From Hymenolepis diminuta (Eukaryota; Platyhelminthes; Cestoda; Cyclophyllidea; Hymenolepididae), in NCBI GenBank assembly GCA_900708905.1, contig CAADRB010000002.1, forward strand, positions 1,590,145 to 1,654,144: DNA of 64,000 nucleotides, given 5' to 3'. The notes beneath the pieces were generated by a model. That model did not search any database, was not told the DNA's origin, and was given only the letters and a program-made list of their open reading frames with translations. Positions 39,401 through 49,160 of the stretch are shown here, piece by piece. The first letter of the stretch is position 1; every line of letters begins with the position of its first letter. Position numbers and translations under genes: made by a program.

Positions 39401-42400
39401 TGGGGCAAAAACTAACGAAGTTTTGGTTTGAAAACCTCGATAATATGAAGATGGTGTGTGTATTAGTTACTGAAAGGGTATATTTTGTCTCCTCTCCTTG
39501 GAGTCAACTTTAGACTAGCGATATCAAGTGGCCAGATAGACCATAGCGCCAGAAACTATATTTACTGGCATTCCGACAGCCTAGAAAAGTCTTATTTGGC
39601 AATATATACTACCTTCATAAAATAGATATGTAATTATATTCAGTCCTCCATGTCCATTTACATGTATTTTTTCCTGATTTAAAACTGTCCTTGTGTAACT
39701 ACGTACGTGCTATTTAATTGGGTATGATTTCCAGTTATCATTTAATTATCTTTTCATTTCCTACATTCTATCTTTATAAATAGTAAGTGCATCAGCGCAG
39801 GTTGAAAAATTTAATGAATATTCAACGTCAACCCGTATTTTCTCCACCATTTTCCTCATGGTTCAATAGATCCCAATTAGACTATTGATGACGTCCGACT
39901 ACACATTTCCATTACAAACGGAAATATGCGCTATGCTTTGAAATGTCCCCTTATTATTCACCATTTATGAATCCTTCGTTACTCTACCTTTTTACTCTCC
40001 TTTTTATCCCGATGCGGTCTCTTTGAAATTGCAAACGCAAAATAGTCACTGTTCTGGTTTCAATAAAGGAGAAAAAAGGGGAGCGGATGACTGAAAAGCA
40101 CGATATCAGAAGTCTAAGGGGTTAGATACTATTGAATTATGTGAATAATTGTCCCTTTTTTCATTAACAGGTTAAGGACTTGGATGACAACCCTCCAATG
40201 ATGCTACAACAGACATATGCATTTGAGGTAACAGAAGGAATGCCAAGCCATACGGTAGTTGGTAAGGTGGAAGCTACAGACGCCGATAGCCTTCCAGAGA
40301 ACAGAGTAATCAATTATCAACTTCGAGCTCCTCAGTCAGAAGATGGACCGTCCAGTAGTTCATCTTCCAGCGATATGGCATCCGCGATTTCAGCAAACGC
40401 GGCTCTTCACTTCTTTACTATTGATAGGTATTTCAATTTTCCTTTTACATTAATTATCACTGATAAATATGGGGTTGGAAAAAAGAGTACTTTTTTGATT
40501 TATCATCTTCCTTTTAAATACACTCTACCAACGGTATTTATAAAAGGTATTATTTTAATTCTTTCCAATTAGATGGTGTCTCAAACTCTGCTGTGTGAAG
40601 TATCGTAGCTCATAATTACTTGTTTGTCCTTTTAGACATCATGGTATCATCCGAACAATCCGTCCACTAGACCGTGAACAGACGCCGAAAATAACTCTTG
40701 AAGTGGTAGCTATCTCAGGTTATCCTGGACGACTTCGGATAACAGGGTCAACTTCACCTTCTTCCACAGCGACAGTTGTCATAACTGTACTAGACAAGAA
40801 TGGCAACGCCCCTTTCATGATTTCTCTAGCTACATCGGAGAAGAAACGTGTTCTTATAGCTGAGGTGGTGATACCTTCTGATAAACTTCAGGATGATCCA
40901 CCAGTATGTGTCCCTTTTCCCTACGCTTTCAATGACGATGATGATAAAATGAGCGGAAATGGGAACGTTACTGTCACTCTAGACACTAATCCTAACTTTG
41001 AATTCAATGAGGATCAGACTAGTCTATGTCTGAAGACAGAAAAGAAAACTGGACAGAAAAGTCCGTTAATAACGCCTCCTGGACGGTATTCTCTCAACAT
41101 TCTCGCTCAAGATAACCCCAAAGAAATGATCCATCGACTTACAAAGCGATTCCCCCTCCGGGTACTTATTCAAAGCCCAATTCAAGAAATCAACTCAGGT
41201 CTGGGAGCACAGAGACATCTGGAAGCCATGTCTCTGTACAAGTCCTCGTCAAACAGCGCTGATTCAATGAACCGGCAACCAGGAAAATCTCCGGCTGCCG
41301 ATCGAATTCTAAGTCCAGTTCAACGACCAACCCAAACTAGTAATAGTAATCGGGGAATAAGCAACAATTGGGAGTACAGAAATGTGACTATCATCGCCGT
41401 TTTGGTCTGCATGGCTTGTATTCTCTGCATAATCCTACTGGCAATTCTCCTATTCATGAAAAAGTGTAACCGAGTGAAGAGCTTTGTTGGAAAGAGTGAG
41501 TATTTTAATCGTTCTGTTGACTAGATGAGTGGTAATTATGGCGACACAGGAGTTTTAAATTCTCACACCTCCCACCAAGTCCATCGAATCTATGTGAGCA
41601 TTGACTGCGGCTTTTATCAAAGCCGCTTTTGTGTGTGAAAGTGAATGCGTAATTATGAGAAATGCGCTTTTTGAGGGGAAAATAGTCTCAATGTTCATGC
41701 GACTGCAGATTTAACTGGTGAGATAAGGTCCCCCATTTTTTCTGTATGCATACGTGTGCGAAATAGATTATATCATAAAACTCACACGCTTTGAGTGGGA
41801 ATGATGTCCATGATTTCCCGCCAGATAGTACCTGCTATTATGAAAATTTAGAAGTTAAAGATTCAAGCGCATACCGAAAAAGGTGCCATGTTTACCACCT
41901 CTGCAGCCCCAGGTTAAAATGGAAATTAAAGTTGAGGAAGTAAATAAGGTCTAGACATAGTTTTAGTTAGTTTCTTTTACTATTCACTTCTTTCACTGGG
42001 TTATCCTGTTGCTACGATTCCCGATCTAAAATCGTCATGTTGATAACTATTAATTTGTGTTCCTGGTTGATGTCAATATGCACTTAGAATAACTACTGAA
42101 ACTCGTAAACATTATGACTTCACTCACTCAATCGAGAAGCCCCTAAAGGGTAACTTATCATTTACAGAGGAAGTTATTTATGTCGCATGAAATGTATATT
42201 CAAAAGATAAATCGGCTTTGAATACATTTTAATCATATAGGGTGATTGAAAAAGTCATATCCTAGAAAGATAATCAGACCTAATCGTCCAAGAAAGTGTC
42301 AAGTTATCGGCACACTGTGAAATTCGGAAACTGGTAGTTTGAATTTGGATATAGCGATGAATCACTGAGAAAGTCAATTTGGGAACCGAAATACAAAAAT

Positions 42401-45400
42401 CAAAGTCACGGATTCTTTTGTGGAGTCCCGAGCGGTTTAAGAAACATGAAAGGAATGTTTATATAGAAATGATATTTCAAACAATCTCCAGTTATGCAGG
42501 CTATTTTTACGTTTCTTTTTATATAAAAGAAAATTAATAAATAAATTTATTTGAAGATGGGAAATTACTCCTTATTTTGTACACAACAGTATCTGTCAGA
42601 GGTTTTAAATCCCTGAATATTTTCCGAATGCACATAATATTCTTATAATAGTGTTTCACCTTTAGGTTGAATTTCTATACCTAGCATTTTAATTACCATC
42701 TTTAATGTGATAATTATCATAAAGGAACCAATTGTTGGAAAAGTAGAACATGAGGTGAGATAAAGCTGTTGTTAAAATTTTCATAGATGTATTGGTTCTC
42801 CACTTTCCTAAAAGTTACCTTCTTTATAACGTTCATATCTTATCTCTTTCCTTATAATTGCAAGAATTTTCCACTTTTATGGATTTGGAGATTATAAAGA
42901 AGGGGGCAGTGTAATAGGGTAAAATTCTTCAATTATGTTTACGAAGGAATTCAATTCCTTAAGGAATCACTTCCCCAAACAATAAACTAAACATTAATTA
43001 AATGGTAGTTTTGTTTGCTTGTGAATTAATGAAAAATATTGTTTGATAGAAAAAAAATTTGTTGATTTGAATCACTGTTTAGTTTTCATTCCCGGTGTGC
43101 ATTGATATTATCAGTAATGACAAAACAAAAATATTTTAAATTTAATCAAGGTAAAGTGCCGAAAAGATGAAAGCGGGGGGTCGAGTATAAGACTAAGACA
43201 CCAAGGGAATCTTACTTCATTCACTTGATTGGAATAGTTAACTGCGTCATTTTCAAATGCTCCAAAGTTCACATTTCAGGACCTGGGTCCCAGATTTCTG
43301 AATGAGTTCATATCTCCAATGACCACTCTATTACACTGAACGGTTGGTTACGTTATCTCTTCTTATTACCTTAGGCTGCTAGATGGGATGTTAAAGATAT
43401 ATATCACCTTTTTTCCAAATGAAGGTTAAAGGAGTCTTTTAAAATCATTATATATATATATATGATATTGCGTCAGTTCTGTTATTCGTCTTGACTGTCC
43501 ATGAAAGCTATTTGTTCTGTTAAATATTGTTATCGATAAGCCAGTTATACCATATGGTCAAGATAATAACTCACCTTGAATTCTAATCACCATATGCAGT
43601 ACCATAGAAACCGTCTATCCCTCATTGACTGTTTTTAACTAATCTAGTTTTCAATATACACTTCACGGATAAATAATATACAATATACAGCTCTACTTTT
43701 TTGACGTTATTAATCTAGTTATACAATAGATTTAGTTTGAACATCACAATAGCTGCAAATTCATTTTCACCCACATCCGGAATTCTAAATTTAATTTGAG
43801 ACGAAGGATATCCCTTGCACTGCAAGTTAATTAAACTTCAAATTTCGCGTAGTCCCGATCAGTAGTTTGCGTCTATCTGTAATTGATTCTTTTGGGGGTT
43901 AGATGGAATTCGAACTGACATCGTCTGATAAGTGGTAATCTGTTGAAAGCGTATGTAAAATAAGCATTTAAAAATTCGATTAAGTAATGAAATTTAGCGA
44001 AGAAAGAATTAAACGATGTATTGGAGTTAGAACTAAGGGTTTTTTAAGTTTCTGCAGATATGTTTTTATAAAAGGTGCTAAATATATTCAAAGGCAAAAG
44101 GCAAGACAAAACTTTTTCACATAAATTTTGCTTTTGAAGTAAAATAAACAAGACAACCCTATTACTCCTATGGATAAAACGGAAGAAAGTTTCTTGAATG
44201 CTTCTAAATTTCCGAATTATGCATATTTTTTTTCTAATGCCTCTCTTCAAGTACAATCTTTCCATTAAATGGAGGAACTGTCCATCAAGGCATAATGAAA
44301 TAATGGGGGATTTTTTGGGCCGGTAAATAAAGAAAAATTTTTTAGAATGAATATTGTACTATTTTGTTCTCTATTTTGAAATAGTTTAATTGTTTCATTT
44401 CATGTGGTGAATGGGCACCATCTACGGATGTACATTCCTTTGCTTTCCCTTGTTATCTATTGGGTGATACCTGTAGATGTATTATAATACGAGGTTGGTA
44501 AGTTTCCCCGTCCTAATTTCTAGTCTTGCAGGACGTTTTTAATGTCATATCCTTGCGAATATAGAGGAATAAGGAAAGGAAAGAAGAAAATTTGGAGCTT
44601 ATGATTAATACTGGTTTATCGCAGCACTTATAATATCAGGAGTGATTTCTCTAGCATTCTATTCGTCTATTGTTTGTTTCAAGAGTGTTCTCCGAATAAA
44701 GCATTGCCTACTGCTAACTTGGATGACAGCTATATTAAGCATCTAATCTATTGCCTCGGATGTTCAGAGACCTATCTAGGAGCCGCTTGACTAACACTTC
44801 CGATTTTCCCAAATTTAAAAGGCAGAAGAACAACCAAACAAATCTATTTCAGTAGGCACAAGAATGATCTGTTTTGAAGGATCAATTTACGATGGTTTTA
44901 GTATATAGTCGGTGTATAGCTATCTGGCAAGAAGGTTGATATACCATACTCCAAGGCCTGCTCTTAAGATAGAGTTCAAAAAATCCGGATGTATGAGGGG
45001 CTTATCAATTTGAGAGACCACAGTAAATATGATAAGTGTAACCTCAAATTCGAATAATATGGTTTGAGGACAGAACAATAAATCGAGTTATGTTTGTTCA
45101 GGAGCGAACTACAGCATTAAATTGATACATATATATGTATTTATATCTCCGAATGAACTTTCCGATTCAAATTTGTAAGTCATGTTCTATCTAAAAGGTG
45201 GAATTTGTTTAACAGACTTGTTTTCGTTTGAGTAAGTTGGTTGTCATAGCAGAGACTCAGACAATCAAATATACTCTAAAAGAACATTTTGCTTTCAAAC
45301 AGACCCTTTTTGCCTTTAAGGAAATAGTTTCCATTTTTAACAAATGTCTGTAGAATTTCCATTCCAATGCTTATTTTCTATCTGTAAAGTCTTACTACAA

Positions 45401-48400
45401 TTTCAAGAGAGAATAAGAAACTGCCCTTCGCCAAAACATTAATTTTTGAGAAAAATCTTAAGCAAACTTACTTTAGTTATTTGTGTGTGTTTTAATCTAG
45501 ATCATCAATGCAACACCCAATCAGGCGGTCTCGGTGACTCCACACCAATGAATCTTCATGACATATCCCCAAAAGCTGCGAAATTTGCAACAGTCGGACA
45601 CTATCCAACTTATGAAACCGATCGTTATCCTTGTGTAAGTCAAGTTTAATATACTTTCTTCCTCAGTATGGTGGTGGGACATCAGTTGGCGAGCTGCGGC
45701 TTTGATGTCCGCAGGTGCACTTCCACAACCACACTAGTTTGAAGAATAATGACGTGATGTCAACCGTATTTCTCATCAGGGAGGTTCCATGATGCTACTT
45801 CTCTACCCAAGATGAGTGTTGAAACATGTCCACCTTAGAAATTATTCGAACCTTATTTCCAATCGTTAAGTACAAATTGGTTGAAACATTCGCTCCCAGT
45901 CTCATTAATTACAGAAGCAAAACTAAACCCCTAAGCATTTTCCTTTGTGTTTTACGAGTGCGATTCGAGTACCTATCCCATCACTAGTCCAGAGCAAAAG
46001 CGAACCACGATAGCATCGCGACTTCGATGGTGAAAAATGTTTTTTGCATTTGTAACTTTTACTCTCAAATTGAGAGTGAGGGAAATAGTAAACTCTGCCT
46101 CGAAATTACATGGATGACAATGTGTGGTTTAAAGGGCACTTTCCTGCTACCCAGACGCTGTTTACCGAATTCTTATCGATCTCGGTTGGTTTGCTGGCTA
46201 CCTGCCCAAATACTGACTCATTTTTTCGACTCTAATCGCATCTTGAAATCTCGAAAAAAAGGGACTGCGATAAATCACAAAAATGCACAAGGTGTTTAAA
46301 TCGTTCCATATAGAAGACTAACTCTGCTATAAATTCTTGGCAGTGGGTGTGACAACCAGTAATTAACTTGTCAACTTCTTCAATAGTCATTATAGATTTT
46401 GTCTGACAGCATAGTAAACACGGTCAACTCAACTTGAAATTCAGATCTACTATTTTTAGATTTAGTAAATTCAAAATATTTAATTTTTTTGGTTGATAAA
46501 ACAATTAAATATAAAAGGTGTAAGGCTCACAATATTACATTCATCGAAGGGAAAGAAAAGAGAAATTTAAAGGTTCTCCGGATCTGCAGTTCCAACTTGT
46601 CTTTGTTGCTAATACCATCAGGATATATGAGAAATTCATATAGGTTTGAAAATAGTTGTCAGGGTAATTGGGGGGTGGGAGGGTGGCAAAACTCCGATTG
46701 TCTTAGGTACAGAGCTCTTAAGCTCGCATAAGCTAAGATTTGCAGTCCCGGTTTACTGAGTTGAAGTCTCAAAACATTTCTTATGAAAGCATGAATTCAA
46801 ATGACATTTTAGTCTCTGAATACTTGCAGTAATTGCCACTGATTTCAGCGTTAAAACCAAAATTAACTCTTTAACTTACTCGCTTAGCATACAGCACTGA
46901 GTGAAATGAAGTAAACATTAATTTAATGTATTCAAATTGAGAAACGCCTGAATTCTGTTCAAGTACAAATATAAATTAAGATATCAGTAACGAATTTAAC
47001 ATTGAGTCTGGATGCAGTAAATAGTATTGGCTTGTAGCCAGTTGGGTTGGTTGAGATGCTTTGTTAGGACAAAGGAGAACAGTAGACCTCCGCCTTCTCT
47101 ATCCCTGCCGGAAAAGAGATAGACGTTAAAATATCCTTATCCTTAAATGACAGTTAGAACGCAGTTTATGCTGCCTCTAGACTTCTAACTTATGCATATT
47201 TGATAAACTTAACCCTGTATTAACTAATAAAAGACTAGCACTTACACCTGTGTTGCCATATAACATTACGCTGCCCATTACAGCTAGTGAAAATAACTCA
47301 GAGCCAGAGAAAGACGGGAGAAGAACTCAATGAAATTTCAGTTCGTTGTCTTATTAATAAAGCACTCGGCTTGGATACTACGCACATATGAATAAAAACT
47401 TCTCAAACCTATTAGGGAAAGTTTTCTCAACACTTGATTTGGTATCCTGGAATTACTCTTACGAGAAGCTTGCATTCTATCACTCTTCTTGTTGACCGGA
47501 TTTAACCCTCCACGCCACTGGGCAGGCACCGATGGGCATTGATTTCGTTACCTCGAACTTAGCAGGCATGTTCCTTGATCACTACGTTCGTTTACCAGTT
47601 AATCAGTTCTCAATGGTAGCGTAGAGTTTAATGGGCTCGTCCGCGAAATCAGAAATCGCAGTTTGATTCCTGCCGGTGCATACCCGGCAACCGGACTCAC
47701 TAAGTCTAGTTAATAAGAGAGGAGGGGAAATTCGAACCTTTCAATAGAGGGAGTCCATGATGCTACCCCTCTACTCAAAATGAGTGTTAAAATAACGCTT
47801 TCCTAAACAGGTTTGGAATTTATTACTGTTTAGGTATCAATGCAGCAATGGGAAGCCTTTAATTCCAGATACGAACGTGTAGGAAGGTGATTAGAAAAGT
47901 TAGCGTCCGAGGCACGGACTTTATGGATAGAATTTTTAAGAGCTGCGCTCAGGGCTTCGAAAGTTGCCGAATTCCTTCTTATTATTAACATTTAGAGTGT
48001 GTGAAAATTTGCGGAATTTAAACATTCTGCTGTGTGATTTTATCATGAGTGTTTCATCTCTTGCGACAGGTTGACATCCAGCCCCAGATGTTGGTGACAT
48101 TGCCTCCAGGCTCAGAGAAGGGCTTCGCCATTTCTCCAAGCGGACAGGTTGTAGGAAGTGTGATATATACTGATGACGCCAATCGAATGAGTCCCCTACT
48201 GACGCAAAAGAATAACCTCATGATGTCTAATGCTTGCCATACGGGAAGTTTGCAGAAAGTTTCTTTCGGACCCATCTATGGGACATCACGCATAACAGAC
48301 TCCAAATCCCCTGTTTGCTCTATCCCCCTTGTGGCTCAATACTCAACCCAGACTCCTCTTTCACAGTCTTCACAGTCTAAAGACCAAAACACATACAGTG

Positions 48401-48702
48401 TTCTAATTCCCTCGAAATCGTATGATGAACTGCTCCACTGTTCTGGATCTAAGATGGGAACTCTAGATCGTCAACAACAACAACCATTACTAGGAGGGCA
48501 TAAGAATTGTAAGAATCGACAAGATGGATATCAAACACCACTGACGCTTACTACTGCCACCACAACTACCAATGAACACAATCAAACGACGATCAACTAC
48601 AACACAACCGTCTCATTTACCCCACTTCAATTAACCCCGACGTCTAGTCGTTCACCTTCCCGTACCGCAGACTCTTGTGGTGGACAAGCCAGTTTTGTCT
48701 AG
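32511..48702 (+). CDS. transmembrane protocadherin, seven cadherin repeats
   Basis: Calcium-dependent adhesion/recognition receptor at the plasma membrane. Six coding exons (32511-33452, 35362-36504, 40171-40427, 40636-41495, 45501-45634, 48070-48702), all junctions in frame, give 1322 residues. A signal peptide lies around residues 7-23 (METIFLLLLAIF). Seven EC repeats follow, divided by Ca2+ linkers DVNDNVP (176), DENDNAP (317), NANDMPP (435), DVNDNPP (559), DLDDNPP (698) and DKNGNAP (834). The membrane helix is residues about 1030-1055 (41381-41458), followed by KKCNR and a 267-residue tail. The tail has KVSF (1175-1178), a PP1-docking RVxF form, and ends ASFV, a class I PDZ-ligand form. 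Seven ECs plus an RVxF motif are as in delta-1 protocadherins, but orthology to a particular one is not claimed. Met7 (32529) is an alternative start. Confidence 0.93.
33915..34095 (-). repeat. tRNA-derived SINE copy, first of a tandem pair
   Basis: Family landmarks in order: GATTTAGGTAGAGGAAAAGTA, TTGTTGACTAGAATGGACCAG, CACTGGATGTACATCAATAG and GACTTGGCAGGTGTG. It abuts the next copy after only a few bases. Confidence 0.6.
34100..34300 (-). repeat. tRNA-derived SINE copy, second of a tandem pair
   Basis: Contains TCATTCAGGAGAGCG, GAGCACTCATCTTGGGTAG, GTAGCGTCATAGAGTC, TTCTGACGAGAAACTG and TTTAACCAGTGCGGTTAG, followed by GATGTCGAACCTGTCACC (B-box side) and CTGTGCGCCGA at the head end. One of the most complete copies. 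Confidence 0.65.
35240..35251. repeat. poly-G run of 12
   Basis: An uninterrupted homopolymer in an intron of AT-rich DNA, 110 bases upstream of the exon 2 acceptor. It may be length-polymorphic or a sequencing-sensitive site. Confidence 0.8.
35362..36504 (+). CDS. protocadherin exon 2: EC3 to EC5
   Basis: Residues 315-695. It opens with the linker VIDENDNAPKF and encodes EC3 (HVTDLDAGENS, LDYE, AQDYGTP), EC4 (QLDREKTPSY, then DVNDNPPMFE) and EC5 (ATDADAGPNA, PLDFE, ATDQP). The EC3-EC4 linker NANDMPP replaces the first Asp by Asn. The exon ends ATA ACG|GTACTT, phase 0; this donor is weaker than the others, but the protein continues cleanly into exon 3 (VIT|VKDLDDNPP). Confidence 0.92.
36505..40170 (+). 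other. protocadherin intron 2
   Basis: GTACTT donor, TTTTTTCATTAACAG acceptor, 3666 bases, phase 0. It contains a SINE copy at 37360-37555; no other exon recognised. Confidence 0.8.
37360..37555 (-). repeat. tRNA-derived SINE copy
   Basis: The complement of 37526-37536 is TGGCGCAGTAG, one mismatch from the A-box consensus, followed at tRNA-like spacing (about 44 bases) by a decayed B-box. CATTCTACCACCCCTTTTAG and TATTGATCTCTTACTTGGCAG link it to the other copies. Confidence 0.65.
40171..40427 (+). CDS. protocadherin exon 3: EC5-EC6 linker and first half of EC6
   Basis: Residues 696-780 plus two bases of the next codon. It starts at the linker VKDLDDNPP; EC6 follows with VTEGMPSHTVVG and ATDADS. 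A run of seven Ser (SSSSSSSD) expands a loop of EC6. It ends FFTID AG|GTATTT, in phase with exon 4, which supplies the third base of Arg. Confidence 0.9.
40428..40635 (+). other. protocadherin intron 3
   Basis: A short intron of 208 bases, GTATTT to TCCTTTTAG, phase 2, splitting an Arg codon inside EC6. Retention would end the protein after about 46 intron-encoded residues. Confidence 0.88.
40636..41495 (+). CDS. protocadherin exon 4: rest of EC6, EC7, membrane helix
   Basis: EC6 continues with HGIIRTIRPLDREQTP. The EC6-EC7 linker is DKNGNAP, with Gly in place of the second conserved Asp. EC7 has an acidic NDDDDK loop and ILAQDNP. A Ser/Asn/Pro-rich juxtamembrane stalk (residues about 970-1028) leads to the membrane helix (IIAVLVCMACILCIILLAIL) and KKCNRVK. 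The exon ends A|GTGAGT in phase 1; exon 5 completes an Asn codon. Confidence 0.92.
41496..45500 (+). other. protocadherin intron 4
   Basis: GTGAGT donor, TTTTAATCTAG acceptor, 4005 bases, phase 1. It holds a (TA)n run at 43448-43463 and a possible SINE trace near 43880-43950 (GATGGAATTCGAACTGAC). No exon recognised inside. Confidence 0.75.
45501..45634 (+). CDS. protocadherin exon 5: cytoplasmic tail
   Basis: Adds about 44 residues (HQCNTQSGGLGDSTPMNL and on to TDRYPC) to the tail. Splice phases fit on both sides (AT CAT at the start, TGT|GTAAGT at the end), which is the main support, since the tail sequence itself is not conserved enough to recognise. Confidence 0.8.
45663..45835 (+). repeat. 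tRNA-derived SINE copy
   Basis: Plus-strand order: degenerate head, GGTGCACTTCC, ACCACACTAG, TTTCTCATCAGGGAGG, CCATGATGCTACTTCTC and CCCAAGATGAGTGTT. The last two blocks match the complement of the copy at 34100-34300 almost base for base. It starts about 29 bases after the exon 5 donor. Confidence 0.65.
47401..47586 (-). repeat. tRNA-derived SINE copy, left arm of opposed pair
   Basis: Contains CAAACCTATTAGGGAAAG, TTCTATCACTCTTCTTGTTG, CCACGCCACTGGGCAGG and GATGGGCATTGATTTCG, with the head end at the right. The head faces the head of the next copy across about 20 bases. Confidence 0.6.
47607..47830 (+). repeat. tRNA-derived SINE copy, right arm of opposed pair
   Basis: Plus-strand head TGGTAGCGTAGAG (A-box region), AAATCAGAAATCGC and GTTTGATTCCTGCCGG (B-box GGTTCGANTCC with two changes). 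The tail holds GGAGTCCATGATGCTACC, CAAAATGAGTGTTA and CCTAAACAGGTTTGG. Confidence 0.68.
48070..48702 (+). CDS. protocadherin exon 6: distal cytoplasmic tail
   Basis: The last 210 residues, starting VDIQPQMLVTLPPG, followed by stop TAG. Visible short motifs: SLQKVSFGP with the RVxF-type KVSF at 48256-48267, SKSYDEL, a polyglutamine tract (QQQQ), a Thr-rich stretch (TTATTTT) and the C-terminus GGQASFV. There is no beta-catenin-binding region of classical cadherins, as expected for a protocadherin. An AATAAA at 49737-49742 is a possible but distant poly(A) signal. Confidence 0.87.
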   Translation, partial: VDIQPQMLVTLPPGSEKGFAISPSGQVVGSVIYTDDANRMSPLLTQKNNLMMSNACHTGSLQKVSFGPIYGTSRITDSKSPVCSIPLVAQYSTQTPLSQSSQSKDQNTYSVLIPSKSYDELLHCSGSKMGTLDRQQQQPLLGGHKNCKNRQDGYQTPLTLTTATTTTNEHNQTTINYNTTVSFTPLQLTPTSSRSPSRTADSCGGQASFV

Positions 48703-49080
48703 ACTCTGTTTGTATCTCGTGTAATATCTCAGACAATTTGTGTTACTTTTGAGTAAGAGTAAGTGATCAAGTGTACCTGTATATATTTACCAGAATGCAT
48801 ACTACATGTATGTCCATTTGGGACTGATATGATATGAACTGTTGACGATATGTCAATATTAATTAGTTTTCGTTAGTGAAACAGCGAATAATTACCTCCG
48901 TTATGATTGAGCAATTAGGGGCGTTACCGAACGTTAGTGTTAGGGGATTATCAAATGTTAAGTAGAACTACTTAGGAAGCTCGATCAAGTTAGATTTTGA
49001 GATATTTGTTACAAAACTAGTGATCTTCATAAAGGCTAATAAGGGTATAAAAACCTTTCCCAAATTGGAAAGCTAAGAGC

Positions 49081-49160
49081 TGAATAGAGAGCAAGGGAAT
49101 GAGAGAAGAAAGAGGGGGAGAGAAAGGAAGAGGAAATAGAAATCGAAAGAGCAAGGAAAT
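49081..49160. repeat. polypurine tract
   Basis: About 80 bases almost entirely A and G on the plus strand (for example GAGAGAAGAAAGAGGGGGAG), about 380 bases after the protocadherin stop codon and possibly within its 3' UTR. Confidence 0.75.

Larger units (their letters stand above)
45635..48069 (+). other. protocadherin intron 5
   Basis: GTAAGT donor, CTTGCGACAG acceptor, 2435 bases, phase 0. It contains three SINE copies: one on the plus strand next to the donor (45663-45835) and an opposed pair (47401-47586 minus, 47607-47830 plus) shortly before the last exon. Confidence 0.8.

Noticed and set aside
42238..42275. Third mariner-like end (GGGTGATTGAAAAAGTC)
   Set aside because: Only the end resembles the other two; the internal block expected about 200 bases away is missing.
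45680..45835. Hammerhead-ribozyme core (CTGATGAG, GAAA) in the SINE tail
   Set aside because: Several copies contain CTGAYGAGAAA, but the two core parts are adjacent with no room for stem II, and no consistent stems I and III were found.
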